A program made the translations under genes and the position numbers. A model generated the notes under the pieces. It was given only the letters and a program-made list of their open reading frames with translations, ran no database searches and was not told the origin of the DNA. DNA of 64,000 bases from Rhizomys pruinosus (Eukaryota; Chordata; Mammalia; Rodentia; Spalacidae), in assembly GCA_009823505.1 (NCBI GenBank), contig VZQC01002907.1, forward strand, positions 3,096,941 to 3,160,940, read 5' to 3'. Below are positions 1-12,643 of the stretch, in pieces; the stretch's first letter is position 1; each line of letters starts with the position of its first letter.

Positions 1-20
1 TTGTCTTAAAAACTAAATAG

Positions 21-345
21 CCTTTAATCCTAGCACTTGGGAGGCAGAGGCAGGCGGATCTTTGTGAGTTCAAGGCCAGCCTGGTCTACAGAGTGAGTTC
101 CAGGACAGCTGAGGCTACAGGGAGACCCTGTCTCAAAAAGACCAAAAAAAAACCAAAACAAAACAAAACAAAAAAAAACAAAGAAACAAAAACTAAATAA
201 CCTGGGAGTGGTGGCTCCTGCCTTTAATCTCAGCAGAGGAGGTGGAGGCAAGCTGATCTCTATAAAATCAAAGCCAGCTTGGTTTCCAGAGTGAGTTCCA
301 GGCCAGCTAGGGCTACAGGGAAACCCTGTCTCAAAAAAACTAAAG
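21..345 (+). repeat. Two adjacent B1 SINEs
   Basis: A 5'-truncated B1 (21-185) is flanked by the short direct repeat AAAACTAAATA (about 10-20 and 187-197). A second, more diverged B1 follows at 199-345. Both show the 7SL-derived core GTTCAAGGCCAGCCTGG or a variant of it, and A-rich tails. Confidence 0.85.

Positions 346-475
346 AGAAAAGAAAGAGAGTGGGAGGGGCAGGGGGAAGGACAAGGAGGATGGGGGAAGA
401 AGGGAGAAGAGGGAGGGGTAAGGGAGGGGGAGGGGAGGGAAGGAGAGAAGGGGAGGGGAGGGAAGGGAGGGGAGA
346..475. repeat. Polypurine (GGGA/GGAGA) tract
   Basis: About 130 bases of almost pure A/G on the plus strand, continuing from the tail of the preceding B1. Such tracts can form triplex or G-quadruplex structures. Confidence 0.85.

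Positions 476-1437
476 GATTCTATTAACAGTAGTTAAAGAC
501 CATTTCCAAAATAGTTTTTCATTACTACCCTTTTAGCCAGAGTACCCAACAGTCAGTGAGCCGTTTCTAAGTAGGCTGGCTCTTAGTCTTTACTACAAGG
601 AACAGGGAAACATCTGAAGTCAGAAGGGACTGAACGAATTAGAGGTACTATGGATCATGCCATGAAGAACACATTCAATTCACAGATATGTGAGTATGAG
701 AGACCTTGGCTCATTGCACAGGGAGGACTGTGAAGACTCACCAGGTAAAGGTTGTTTTTGTCCTGAAAGGCATACTGTAATTGGGGGATCCAAGGGCTTG
801 TGCTTCGAGATAATATGTTCCGTTCCTCCTCGAAAAATGAAACCTAGAGGGAAAAGAAATACTTTAGGTAACTGTAATAAAACTAAATGTAAAGGGAAGA
901 TGCCATTTGCCCCACCTTTCTATCTAAATTGATGTTTCTAGTTTTAAAAACCATCACTTTGCATGACAGTCCACAAATCTCAGTCAACAACCTAATTTGT
1001 TCACAGTTTTGCCAGATTCGTGTATTACCTGCCTGTGTACATACATCTCTCTTTAAAAGTCAATTCACTTCGAGTTTAAATATCTTTTTCTTCTTCTTCA
1101 GCTTCCATTCCTGAATGGTTCAGTCCAAACACGTTAGGTTCAGTAAAACAAGGTAGGCATCCAGGCCAGGTGGAAGAGACAGAACCATATGCCCCAAAAG
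1201 GGTGTCAAGCCCAAGCAGAGGTAAGACAGAGGCAAACGGGCATGCAGGTTAAGCCAGGTACAGGGTATCAGGGGCTCATGCAGGGAGAGAAGATATCTGC
1301 ACATAATAGGGACATGGAACACATTAGGGGAAAGGGCCACAAAGATCACAGGTAGGATGGGTATAGATACAAGTAAAAACACTAAGAGCATGACAAGAGA
1401 CAGTTATTGCTGTTGTTTAAATTAAGTGCCCCCCCCC

Positions 1438-1663
1438 TGGGGCTAGAGAGATGGCTCAGTGGTTAAGAGAGCCAACTGCTCTTGCAGAGGACCTGGGTTC
1501 AATTCCCAGCACCCAAATGGCAGCTAAGAACCGTCTTTAACTCCAGTTCCAGGGGAATCCAACGCCCTCTTCTGACCTCCACAGCATTGCACAGCACAGG
1601 TACACCAACCTACATGCAGACAGTACACTCATACACATAAAAAATTATAATTAAAAATTAATT
1438..1663 (+). repeat. B2 SINE
   Basis: tRNA-derived head GGCTAGAGAGATGGCTCAG, B-box-like GGTTCAATTCC and A-rich tail. Flanked by a target-site duplication AATTAAGTG(T)GCCCCCC at about 1421-1437 and 1664-1680. 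Confidence 0.92.

Positions 1664-1796
1664 AATTAAGTGTGCCCCCCAAACCTGTACTGTGAGCCAA
1701 AACCTTGGTCCTCAGTCTATGGCACTATCAGAAGGTGGTTGAACCATGAAGAAGTGGCACCTCACGGGAGGTCTTCCAGTCACTAGGGCACCCCTT

Positions 1797-2398
1797 TACA
1801 ATAGTTACTTTTCTCTCACTGTGATAAAATACCATGACTGGGGTCTGAAAAATGGCTTAGCAGTTAAGAGCACTGGCTACTCTTGTGGAGGACCTGGGTT
1901 CTGTTCCCAGCACCTATTATGGTACCTAACAACTGTCCATAACTCCAGTGCCAAGAGATCTTCTGACCTCTTCTGACCTCCACAGGCATTGCACAACACG
2001 GGTGCGTTTACATATATGCAGACAATATACTCATACGCATATCCAAAAATAAAAATAAGTAAAATATTAAAAAAAAAATACCATGACTAAAAGCAACTTG
2101 GGAAAGAAAAGGTTTATTTTGGCTTATGGTTCCAGAAGAGTACAGTCCATCAGAGTAGGGAAGGCATGGCAGAGGCAGGAACAGGAAGCTGAGGGAACAC
2201 ATCTCAACAGTACACAGAAAGCAGAGTGAGAGAGCAAGAAGGCAAGGCTATGAACCCTCAAGGCCCACCCCCAGTGATGTACTTCCTCCAGCAAGGTTCC
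2301 ACCTCCTACCAGCTCCAAAACCTCCCCAAACAGCACCACCAACTAAGGAACAAGTATTCAATTATGTAAGTCCATGGGAACATTTTTCACACAGACTA
1797..2398 (+). repeat. Rodent dispersed repeat, family not assigned
   Basis: Starts AGTTACTTTTCTCTCACTGT and continues after the B2 with AGCAACTTGGGAAAGAAAAG. Two relatives occur at 16316-16805 and 46275-46905. I recognise it as a common rodent interspersed sequence but cannot name the family. Confidence 0.6.
1840..2074 (+). repeat. B2 SINE inside a dispersed repeat
   Basis: Inserted with a clear 14-bp target-site duplication AAAATACCATGACT (1826-1839 and 2075-2088), splitting the surrounding repeat. Confidence 0.93.

Positions 2399-2628
2399 CT
2401 AGACCCTCGAAGGGGATCTTGTAACCCCTTCATCTTTCTTGATTCCACATGCCAATCATGAGGTGAAGTTCTGAGATGTGCCTTTGCTAGATTTGCTTCC
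2501 TCACCACAGGCCCAAAAGCAACAGGGCAACCAACCCTGAACTGAAACCTCCCAATTGTGAGCCAAAATAAACCTTTTCTCTTTATAGGCTCACTACCTCA
2601 CCTATTTGTTACAAGAAATGGAAAGATG
2399..2628 (+). repeat. MaLR (ORR1-like) LTR fragment
   Basis: Ends with the typical GTGAGCCAAAATAAACC polyadenylation region of rodent MaLR LTRs. Confidence 0.55.

Positions 2629-4049
2629 ATTCACAAATTATACAGAAAAGAGAAAAGCTAAAGTGAACCCTGTACTGCTGGATTTAAATTAGAGGTAATG
2701 CTGTGAACCTTTGGTTTATAATACACAGATATATAGAAATAAAGAAGCAAATACAGGTATGTCTATGCACAAAGCTGTGTGTTTATGTGTGCATAAGTGC
2801 ACATATGTGGAGATGTAGTAAGGTAGATATACTGCACACATACATATGTATTCCTTAGCAATATCCATGAAAGGAACCTACAAGCAGTACACCACAAAGT
2901 AGGACAAATACTCTGTGTTCAGATCTTGACCACTAGGGATTTTAATTTTGATTTATGTGCATGCGTGTATATCCATGTGTATGTACGTGCAGACATCCAC
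3001 AATAAACCAGGCAAACATACTAGATCCCATGGAGCTGGAGTTACAGGCAGTTGTGAACTGCCCAACATGGGTTCTAAGAACCAAAGTCAGTTCTCTGCAA
3101 GAGCAGTGTGTGCTCTAAGCCAATCCCAATCTCTCCAATCCCAAGACTACATTCTACTAAATAAGGTTTCTTGGAGACATGGCTGATGCCAGAACTGAGG
3201 CAGAAAGAGTAACTATGCAGGAAAAGCCTGAACATCTTGCGGTGCCAGAAAATAAGGACGTCCTCAAGAATGACAGAGATCTGTCAAAAGGAGACAAGAG
3301 GCAACATGGAGAGAGAACTTGGAAGCACTTTGAGTATAAAAATAAACAGTTGTAACAGATTGTAACTCATTGACTAAAATAAGAAAATGCGAGTTCACAT
3401 GGATACAAACAAATGAAACCATTGAAAGTTGTACAACAAATGGAACAGTTCCAGCCTTTGAAAGTCCTCCCTGCCCCAAAAAAGAAAGAAAGTCCTCCCC
3501 TGTAAAATCCTGAAGTCAAAGGGGAATAGAGCAACCCCACAGTGAAACATGGCAGGCACTCCCTGTCCAGCCAGCTGTGCAAGCACAATGTGGAGTGTCC
3601 CCATTGGAACTGAGTCATCTGTTGGCAAAAATTGGAACACAGCCTCTTTGTTTATATATCTATCAAAAATCTACAACCTGGATCTAAGCATGTGCAAATC
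3701 GGCTAAATCTAAATCTTACAAAAAAGCTGGCTTATCATTAGAACCATTAGGACCCAGGGAAAATTAAGGAACTGACTCAGATCAAAGGCCAGAGACAGAA
3801 CAACTAAATGCTTAAATTCTTTTATCCTAAAGAAGTCACTGGGACAATTGGTGAAATGTGAATGGGGTTGGAGGGTTACAAGGCAGGAACATATCACTGC
3901 TAATTTCCTGGTTGCATTTTGGATCATGAGAAAATATCCCTGCTGTAGGAAATGTATACTAAAGTATGCAGATGTATTTTCAAGTGGTTCAGGAGAGGGA
4001 ATAAAAGATATATTTTCCAATAAATAATTTTACACATTAACCTGAAGAG

Positions 4050-4205
4050 GCCAAAGCACCAATTTTTCCATCAAACACTAACCTGGATGTTGCTGTGAAG
4101 GTATTAAGTAGCTGTAGAGGACATCTGCAATCAGCAGCTTTAGGAGACTACCCTCAGTAATAAGGGTGGGCCTTATCCAATCAGTTGAAAGGCCTTAAGA
4201 GCAAA
4050..4205 (+). repeat. Old MLT1-like MaLR fragment
   Basis: Contains GTGGGCCTTATCCAATCAGT and AAAGGCCTTAAGAGCAAAAC, a signature I associate with MLT1-type LTRs. 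Confidence 0.45.

Positions 4206-4211
4206 ACTGCA

Positions 4212-4300
4212 GAGCTGGGGTTGTAACTTGGAAGCAGATCATTGCCTACCTAGCATACTCTAGGCCCTAGATTCAATACCCAGAACTACCAAAACAAATA
4212..4300 (+). repeat. ID-type SINE, degraded
   Basis: tRNA(Ala)/BC1-like GCTGGGGTTGTAACTTGG and TAGATTCAATACCCAG, without a clear duplication. Confidence 0.55.

Positions 4301-4370
4301 AAAAATGGAAAAAAGAGAGAGCAAAATTGCAGCTTCCCTAAGGAAGAGAAGAAAGTCTGTTTCTACACTG

Positions 4371-4760
4371 TGGGCTGGACAGATGGTTCAGTGGGTAAGA
4401 ACCCTTGCTTCACAAGCATGAGAAACTGAGTTCAGATCTCAGCATCAAAGTAAAAAAATAGCCGGGCACAGCTGTGTGCACCTGTAACTCCAGTACTGTG
4501 TGGCAGAGAGACAGGATGCTTGCCATAGCTTGCTAGCTGCCAGCCCAGCTCCAGATTCAGTGAGAGACCCCATCTCAAGGGAATAAGGCAGGGAGTGATA
4601 GAGCAGGACACCCAGCATTCTCTTCTGGCCTCCATGTACTTGCCTCAACCTCCTGAGTGCTGGGAATACAGATGTGTGCTACTGCACATGGTTCATGTGG
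4701 TGCTGGGGACTGAACTCAGGGCTGCACTACCCACTGAGCTACAGCCCCAGCATAAAATGT
4371..4760 (+). repeat. B4 SINE followed by an inverted ID/B1-like piece
   Basis: 4371-4650 has the ID-plus-B1 composite layout of B4, with CAAGCATGAG and TTCAGTGAGAGACCCC. 4650-4760 is in the opposite sense and ends GAGCTACAGCCCCAGC. Confidence 0.6.

Positions 4761-4865
4761 TTTTAAATAGTTTGTCCACATAGCACTTAAAATTGTCTTG
4801 CACACCCCAGTGCTAAATCAAAGCCCTTTAGGAAACAGCAACCCAACCCCAATAATTGAACTTTA

Positions 4866-5074
4866 AATTTTTTTTTTAATTTTATGTGTTTTGCCTGCAT
4901 GTATATAAGTAAATCTGTGTCATGCAATGCCCCCAGAGGCCAGAAGAGGGTGTCAGATCCCCTGGAACTGGAGTTACACACAGTTGTTAGCCACCTGTGG
5001 GTGCTGGGAACCAAACCCAGGTCCTCTGAAAGAGCAGCCAGTGCTCTTAACTGCTGAACCATCTCTCCAGCTCC
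4866..5074 (-). repeat. B2 SINE
   Basis: Reverse orientation: T-rich tail first, then CCTGGAACTGGAGTTACA and ending ACCATCTCTCCAGC. Confidence 0.9.

Positions 5075-6014
5075 CAGCCCCAATGATTTACAGCACTATA
5101 AAGCTGAGTCTTCTTGCTGACACATGAAAGATGCTGAAGGGAAGATGGCTGATCTGAACAGTCTCCACCTTCCCCTGCTCACCACTGGTACTGCCTGACC
5201 CCTGAAGATTCCATCAAAGCAACTGGTCTCTAAGGACCATTTCTAGCCATCACAGCGCTCTGGAAAATTGTGTTGGCTGGATGATGGCTTTGTTTGTGGG
5301 GCACCACGCTGCCTTAATGTCCTCTCTGACATTTCCTTTCCATCTTTTCCTGCACTGACTTCTCTCTTCTTGTATCCTTAAATTCCAAATCCTCACTGTG
5401 ACTCCATTAGGGACCACTTGAGGGGTGGTAGGTGGTTTTTATTAGCTCTAGTATACATATGATTTTTAAAAACCCAGCCCCATACCCCACATGTGGTCAT
5501 TTCAGGTCTCTTGCCTGGAGGAAAAAAAATGCGTGTTTGGACATCTCAGTTGCCTGCCTGCAGAGTGAATTGTTGGAATAGTTCCATCTTACATGAACTA
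5601 TTTCCCATTTAAAACAGCACTGCAAGGTCAGGCTACATCTAATGCCTCTGCCCAAGAACCCAGAAAGATGCCAACCACTGAGAATGCTCAGTGAGTGAGG
5701 AGAGATGGTAGAAAGCTAGCTCTTCCTTAGACGGGGGAGGCTGAGCAAGCATCTTCCACTCCTGTCTTCCAAATTATCTGCAGTCTACGTGGTATTGCTC
5801 ATATTTTATTCCAAAACACAGAAACCATATCATGGTTAGACTCTGACAGCTTCCCAGCCTCCGCTGCTGTCCCTGAAGTCCTCAGGGACCAGACCATGTT
5901 CCCAATCTCCTCTTTGTAAATGCATAAATGATCTCAGACCACCTACATGACCCCAACCACTTCACATAGTAAGCTGAAACTTGACAATTTGGTTTTGACC
6001 ATTTCCATTTAATA

Positions 6015-6495
6015 TTATTATAACTAGGACCCAAAATGTACCCCCAAAAGCTCACATGTTGAAAGCTTGGTCTGCAGTACAGCAGTGGCAGGGATGAGCT
6101 CTGACCTCATCAATGACTGAAGGATTCATAACTTCATGGACTATTGGGAAATGATGGAAACTCTAGGGAGTGGAGCCTAGCTAGGGGAAGTACGTCACAG
6201 GTGCCATGCCCTTAAAATCAATATTGTCTCCAGCCTGTCTCCTTCCTCTCTTCTTCTCTCTCCCTCTCCTCCTTTGCTTCCTGCCCACCATAAGGTAAGC
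6301 AGCTCACTCCACCACATACCTCCATTGTACCATACTGCCTCACCACAGGCCTAAAGCAACAGGGCCCATTGACCACAAAGTAAAATCTCTGGAACCATGA
6401 GCCAAAATAAACCATCACCTCTACTTTTTATTTTACATGTATAAGTGTTGGTTTCTCTTGGGTACTTTGTCATAGGGATGTAAGCTAACTAACAC
6015..6495 (+). repeat. MaLR (ORR1-like) LTR
   Basis: ORR1-type body with TCACATGTTGAAAGCTTGGT, a GAGCCAAAATAAACC polyadenylation region and an end near GATGTAAGCTAACTAACACA. Confidence 0.65.

Positions 6496-6714
6496 AGGAA
6501 TGATGAAAGTTCTAGGAATGGATGGTAGTGATTCGGGAGCCTCTAAATGCCATGAGTCATATACTAAAGATGGTTAATGACTATAGGAGACTACAATGAA
6601 AACAATAAAGTTCTTAAGATTTTCCCCTCAAATGTCCCTGGCCACCCAATGTCATCATTTCATCCCATTTCTGTTTTTTTCTAAACCACTAAACACTCTC
6701 TCCTCCCTCTTTCT

Positions 6715-6717
<3 letters not shown>

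Positions 6718-6755
<38 letters not shown>

Positions 6756-6771
6756 ACACACACACACACAC
6718..6771. repeat. (CA)n microsatellite
   Basis: About 26 CA units with one TA interruption. Confidence 0.97.

Positions 6772-7692
6772 CTGCGTAGCATGCCAGGACATCACCTCCA
6801 GCCACATGTCTACCTGGCAAGTTCCCATCGCTCCTCTGCCCAGACCTTCCATTCCCTCTCATCATAAGGATTTTCAGTCCCTAACTGTCCCTGGCTCACC
6901 CAGGACATCACACCTCACATCATTGCTAATGAATTTGTTAATTGCTCTCCCCCTCTGTGGTGTGGTAGCTGATAAGCACCTGCTTTATAGATCTGCATTT
7001 CTCCTCTACTTCAGGAGGTTGTCATTAAACCCTGAAAGAAACAGCCATGGAACTTCAATTCCTTCCACAGGCTTCCCACAGAGCTGGGTACATTATTGGA
7101 CACATGATGTGCACTAGAATGTCTGTAACTAATAAATTACTTTCTGAACTCCAAGGCTGACAGCAATCTCTCAAAAACACAGCCAATAAATCAATATGCC
7201 TGGAGACAACAGCCTTTATATAAAGAAAAATACCACAAGGGAAAAAGACAACTTCTTAACCTGTTCTCAGGCAAGCAATTCCTGAGCTGGGTAACATTAA
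7301 TTTTATTTTAAATTCATTAAAGGCCTGTTTTAAAATCAAACATGTGTGCCCACAACAGGAATATCTAACACACATAGACAAGCAGATGCTCTGATTTACC
7401 CCATAATATGTATGTCCTGAGTCCCCAGCTGATAGTCACAAGAAATCATCTTAAATTCAGTAATTAAAAGCTCAATGTGGTTGTAAAATAAAATACAACT
7501 CTAAAGTCATGACAAAGAAATGAATGGAGCTTCAAAATTAATCAACATCAGTTGGAGAAAAGATAAGAGCACAGAGGCCTTTTCGCTCATGCGCCCATAA
7601 CTGCTGGATCCTAGGCGCCAAATTAATAGGATATTGTCTTTGCAATGAACATTGGTACAAATGGGAAAGACCTGATATGAATATGTTCCTAC

Positions 7693-7868
7693 CTGTTCCT
7701 GGGCCAACAGAGTCTTCTTCTTCATGATTTTCATGGCATAGACATCCCCAGTTGCTCTCTCTCTGACCACCTGTACTTCAGCAAAGTGACCACAACCCAC
7801 AAGACTTCGGACTTCAAAATCTCTTGCTGAAGGCTGGAGCTCCTGCAACTCAGCTATGGTGTCGGAAT
7693..7868 (-). CDS. Cit: Citron kinase exon 4: start of the kinase domain
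   Basis: Internal coding exon of citron rho-interacting kinase, a Ser/Thr kinase of the ROCK/DMPK (AGC) type that acts at the cleavage furrow and midbody in cytokinesis. The acceptor CTGTAG precedes 7868 and the donor CAG|GTAGG follows 7693. The exon is 176 bp: two bases complete Tyr80, then 58 codons give residues 81-138. The sequence after Tyr80 begins SDTIAEL and leads into the glycine-rich ATP loop GCGHFAEV (104-111) and the ATP-binding lysine in YAMKIMKK (Lys126). The position of that lysine agrees with what I recall for mammalian citron kinase. The reading frame runs on into intron 4 after the donor, but that part is not coding. A run of 13 T (gene strand) lies about 30 bases upstream of the acceptor. 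The rest of the kinase domain and the coiled-coil, C1, PH and CNH domains lie beyond the left edge. Confidence 0.96.

Positions 7869-8761
7869 CTACAGAAAATAGAAGAGTTACACCCAGATTA
7901 AAAAAAAAAAAAATCACTTCAAATGCATGCATCTTGAGGAAAAAAGTGTTCTGTCTTCACTGTCAAAAGGCATTTTAGTCACTTTCTCATCCATCAGAAA
8001 TAATTATAAAATCAGTACAAAACTGTTTTTATCTGTTAAAATTAAGGGCTCCAGAAATTCCAAAGTACGGTTTCCATGGTAGCTATAATTTGAATCCTAC
8101 TGTAGACTTTGAAAATAGGAAGCATGCATGCACACCACGCTTTTTTCTTCTTCCTCTGAGGGCTGCAGGGCAGCGTCAGGGTTAAACATGCTTAGCATTT
8201 AGGCTGGCTTATAATGTGACAAAAGCAACATGATCCCTGTTTTCAACCAGCTTTGGAGTTGTTTCCAGATCACTGTTCTAGTCACATGTGCTCTGCTCAG
8301 TTTTATCTCACTAGCTCTTGCACTGAATCAGTAAGAATAATGTCCTCCTGGACTTTATAAGGTGGCAGTCCTTTAAAGGGATACAGGATTACCCCAAGGA
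8401 TCAAACTGGGCCCTGACATTTGCTCTGCAGGGTTGATAGCCACACATCTGGATGAACTTGCAACTACCTTTTCTTTGACTTATAGTTTTATTCCTAGATT
8501 TATTCCTTTTCCATGTCCAATCTCTCAGGCTGAGATCAATGGACAAAGTCTGGACTAACTGGATGTGGATTTCAAATCTCACACACATTTACTAACTGCA
8601 AACACACTGAGACATCTCTGGATGAGCAAGAACTCTACTGACTTGCATGCAAGGAACAATAGTGACTGACCTAGAATGGAACCCTGTATATAACAGAGGA
8701 ACTGCTCCAAAAAAAGGAGCAACAGCCAAAGAAAACAAAAGACACCTACAGTCAAAATTTC

Positions 8762-8850
8762 CCCTGGGCTGAGGGTGCAGCTTAGTAGTAGGCCATGCAC
8801 TTAGTATGCAGGAGCCCCTGAGTTCAATCCCTGCACCAAATACAAAATAA
8762..8850 (+). repeat. ID-type SINE
   Basis: GCTGAGGGTGCAGCTTAGTA and GAGTTCAATCCCTGCACC fit a diverged ID element. Confidence 0.6.

Positions 8851-8898
8851 CCTGGAGAATCCCAATAGTTAAGTATCATTTTAAGAATTAAAAGACTT

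Positions 8899-9325
8899 GG
8901 GAGCTGGGGAGATAGCTCAGTAGGTAAGAACACATACTCTTCAAGCATGGAGACCTGAGTTCAAATCCCCACCATGCAGATAAAAAAAATAAAAAATAAG
9001 AAAACAGGTAAAAAGCCAGACATGGCAGCACACACCTGCAAGCCCAGTATTTGGGGGTGGAGACAAGTATACCCCAAAGCTTACTGGCCAGGCAGTCTCA
9101 CCAAAATGGCAAGCTTCCAGTTCAGTGAAAAACCTGTCTCAAGGCAAATAAGGCAAACAGTGGTAGAAGACACCAAGTACCCTGCTTTTTTGGTGTGCCC
9201 ATGCAGAGGCCACACAGCTACATGCTCAAATCCATCACACACACATGCAGCAAGCACACTCAAATCCATCATACACATATAAACATAAACATACACACGC
9301 ATGCACACACACACACACACACCAA
8899..9325 (+). repeat. B4 SINE with CA-rich tail
   Basis: B2/ID-like head GCTGGGGAGATAGCTCAGTA, internal B1-like part and the TTCAGTGAAAAACCTGTCTC signature, ending in (CA)n. Confidence 0.65.

Positions 9326-9359
9326 AAAAGAAAACAAAAAAAAACTGTTTTGAAATCCC

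Positions 9360-9900
9360 CCTAGACACTAAAGTTAGAAGCAGCTGACCCATTCTCATCC
9401 ACAGATTCAACCAACCAACCACAAGTCACAAGTATTTGGAGGGTTGTTGGCAAGATGCTCAGTAGGTAAAGGCCTCAGCTCCTACAATAGACGGAGAGAA
9501 TAAACTCCTAAACATTGCCCTATGACCTCACATATACTGTGATGCACACCTGCATGTACACACATACACATGTACACACATACACACATACACACACACT
9601 TAAAAAATTTTAAAGACATTTGGAACCAAAAACTATTCCACAAAGTTTCAAAATGGAAAACTTGATTGGCTACACACAGAATTCTACACTGAGTCCACAC
9701 AAATACAAAGACACAAAGGTACTGCACTGTCAAAACCAAACTAGAGATGGTTTAAAGTATATAAGAGGATGCGTGCATGGGTTATATGCAAATGCAACAC
9801 TATTTCACATAAAAGACTTCAACATTTGTGGATCTTTGTATGGGCAGGGGGTCCTGGAACCAGTTCCCCATGGACACCTCATCCTAAAGCCACATCTTGC
9360..9900 (+). mobile_element. Tigger-like DNA transposon fossil, split by a SINE
   Basis: 9375-9425 has CACAGATTCAACCAACCAAC and 9605-9900 has AAACTAGAGATGGTTTAAAG, TTATATGCAAATGC and GGGGGTCCTGGAACCAGTTC. 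These match the end regions of TcMar-Tigger elements as I recall them. No transposase frame survives. An ID/B2-like SINE (about 9432-9603) interrupts it. Confidence 0.55.

Positions 9901-9920
9901 TTTCAAAATGAGAAGAACCA

Positions 9921-10153
9921 GGGATTTGAGAAATGGCTCAGTGGTTAATAGCACTGACCGCTCTTGCCGAGGACCCAGGTTAAAATCACAGCATCCATAT
10001 GGCAGCTAACGACCATCTGTAACTCCAGTTCTAGGCGATCCAACGCCCTCTTCAGATCTCTGAGGGTACTGCACAACACAGGGCACTTACACCCATGCAG
10101 GCAATACACTCATACACATAAAACAAGAATAACAAAATCTTTTTAAAAAAAAA
9921..10153 (+). repeat. B2 SINE
   Basis: AATGGCTCAGTGGTTAATAG head, AACTCCAGTTCTAGG core and A-rich tail. Confidence 0.88.

Positions 10154-10162
10154 TAAGAGCCA

Positions 10163-10330
10163 GCTGGGCGTGGTGGTGCATGCCTGTAATCCTAGCACTT
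10201 GGGAGGCAGAGGCAAGTGGATCTCTGTGAGTTCAAGGCCAGCCTGGTCTACATAGCAAGTTCCAGGACAGCTGGAGGTACAGAGAGACTCTGTCTCAAAA
10301 AGGCAGGCAGGCGGGCGGGCGGGAGGGAGG
10163..10330 (+). repeat. B1 SINE with GGCA/GGCG tail
   Basis: Full B1 from GCTGGGCGTGGTGGTGCAT to CTCAAAAAGG, then a short (GGCA/GGCG/GGGA) tract to 10330. Confidence 0.9.

Positions 10331-10630
10331 GAACCAAGAAAAAGGGCATTCCCCAGCACTCTCATGGAGTGGCACTTTGATGCATCAGACAGTGCTACTG
10401 TTCACTGTTATGACCCACACTCTTTTTCATAAGAGGAGAGTTAATTCTCTTGGATGGAAGGCAGATATGATGAACTCCACCATACTGGCAGTCTTTTGAC
10501 CCACAGACTGCGTTCTTACTTTAGCCAATCACACCAAAGTTACCTTCCCCTGGTCCCTTGGCAAACCAGGCAAGAGAGATGGAAGACTCCACACGGATTC
10601 ATTGTGAGCACTGCTTTAAAAAGCAGATCT

Positions 10631-10948
10631 GGGCCGGGCATGGTGGTGCATTCCTTTAATCCAGACACTCAGGAGGCAGAGGCAGGTGGATCTCTGTGAG
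10701 TTCAAGGCCAGCCTGGTCCACATATTGAGTTCCAGGGCAGCTGGAGCTGCAGGAAGACCTTGTCTCAAAAAGACAAAAAAAAAAAGCAGATCTGGGGCCA
10801 AGGACTTGGCTCAGTGAGTAAAGGTGCTTGCCACCAAGCCTGAGTTCAATCCCCAGGACTTACATGGTGGAAAGAAAGAACTGACTCCCACAGTTTGTCC
10901 TCGGATTCCACACATGCACCATACCATGTCCACATACATACATGTGTG

Positions 10949-10991
<43 letters not shown>

Positions 10992-11005
10992 GGGTAAATT
11001 TTTTA
10631..11005 (+). repeat. B1 SINE followed by a B3-like SINE and (CA)n
   Basis: B1 at 10631-10790. B3-like element at about 10793-10950 with GTGCTTGCCACCAAGCCTGA and ACTGACTCCCACAGTTTGTC. (CA)n at about 10951-10988. Confidence 0.75.

Positions 11006-12243
11006 AAGAAACAAGAATAAAGTAGGTCTAAAGCACCTACGGAGAGAACATGATGTGGACGCAGACTTGAAGGCTGCACTATTTTCATCTTGCTCTGGCA
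11101 AAGCCCTTTCTTCCTTCCCCATCCCTTTCCATGCTTCATTCACAAATGCTTGACAAGTGGATTATAATTTGCCAAATGTGCTGGCTTGCAGCTCTCTGGG
11201 CTGAGCCTAGTTTCACTGCTGCTTGTATACAAGGCCAGTCTCTCCTCATTTTCTTTTAGGCTTTGGACCCCAAAGTTGCTTACAATGTGGCCCAACTCAA
11301 TAACTCTGGGTCTGTCACTGGGGCTGATGGGCATCTCAATCATGCACATCAAAATGTTTTGTAGGGAAAACCACGGTACTCTCAGAATTTTAGGAAACCA
11401 AACTATCCTAAATCTCTATTTTGTTCCCCAAAAGCTTTTGGATTATAAGGGTGAACAGGTAAGATGCTAAAATCAAGCCTGTGCCAATTTTTAAAAGGAG
11501 ATTTTTAAAAAGTCCTCCACAACTTCTCTCCATACCAGCTGGTTCTATGACCCCAAAACTATATCAAGTCTTCATCTCTGTGAACTTTAGTTACAATATT
11601 TACAAGTCCAGTGGGTACTGAATATTGAGGCAAAGAGAAAAACCCAAACACTGTGATAAAAATGCAGTCCAGGCAGCAAAACCCAACCCAGCTGAATCTA
11701 TTGTCTCCTCTTCTGAAATTCAGTAATGCAGAATTTCAACTTCTAGGAACTCATCTTTCACAGAATCCTCACACAGGCTCAGAAAAGATACTGAGGAAGA
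11801 GGCTCATGATGAGCAGAACTGTAGCAAAATACACCAGAAGCAGCCAAATCCTAAAAGTCCATCTAGGGAAATCAAACAATCTGGTCTCGAAAAAACCAAA
11901 AAAAAAAAAAAAAAAAAAAAAATGGCTACTAAGCACTGGCAAAAGAAAAACAAAACCCAATGGACATAAGATATATGTTCCCATGGGCAGAGAATGCTAT
12001 CTGCTTTGATCACTACTGGAACCCAGAGTCAAAAATGGAAATTGGCACAGAGTTAAGTGATTGATAAAGTATATTGTTAAGTGAGCAAAGCCAGCAGAGA
12101 AACATACACATGTGCTGTCTTGCATAAAATCAAACCGGAGTCACGATAGAACACATGTGAAAAGGGCTGACAAACACTGCCACCAGCTGATTGGCACATA
12201 GGAATCAACTAAACTGGTCTCTACAAATTTCCATAGTCCGTTT

Positions 12244-12245
<2 letters not shown>

Positions 12246-12278
<33 letters not shown>

Positions 12279-12424
12279 TTGGTCTTTTTGAGACAGGGTC
12301 TCCCTGAAGCTCCAGCTGTCCTAGAACTCACTCTGTAGACCAGGCTGGTCTTGAACTTACAAAGATCCGCCTGCCTCTGCCTCCCAAGTGCTAGGATTAA
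12401 AGGCGTGCGCCACCATGCCCGGCT
12246..12424 (-). repeat. B1 SINE with (TTTA)n tail
   Basis: Reverse B1 (12281-12424) preceded on the plus strand by a (TTTA)n tract (12246-12280), which is its expanded A-rich tail. Confidence 0.93.

Positions 12425-12427
12425 CGT

Positions 12428-12615
12428 ATTTTTTAAATTTTATTGCATTTATTTATTTGGATCAGGGGGCTCCTGTTCCACAGCATCCATGTGGGACTAG
12501 ATGACAACTTGCAAGAGTCAGTTCTCTTTCACTATGTGGGTCCCAGGGTTCAAACTCAGGTCCTCAGACTTAGTGGCGAGTACCTTTAACCACTGAGCCA
12601 TCACACTGGCCCCAC
12428..12615 (-). repeat. B3-like SINE
   Basis: GACAACTTGCAAGAGTCAGT and CACTGAGCCATCACACTGGC, reverse orientation. Confidence 0.65.

Positions 12616-12643
12616 ACTCAATATTTTAAAATGTACAAAACAT

Larger units (their letters stand above)
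1..7692 (-). other. Cit: Cit intron 4 (part)
   Basis: Everything left of exon 4 is intronic on the minus strand. It holds SINEs, MaLR pieces, a rodent dispersed repeat and a CA repeat, listed separately. About 500-1400, 2640-4050 and 5080-6010 hold nothing I can assign. Confidence 0.85.

Noticed and set aside
3179..3355. 57-codon open frame starting MADARTEAERVTMQEK
   Set aside because: No recognised family, no splice or polyadenylation context, and it is in an intron on the opposite strand. Length is within chance.
11186..11470. Possible extra exon in Cit intron 3
   Set aside because: No frame on the minus strand matches citron, and exons 3 and 4 already join perfectly. The plus-strand frame is hydrophobic and unrecognised.
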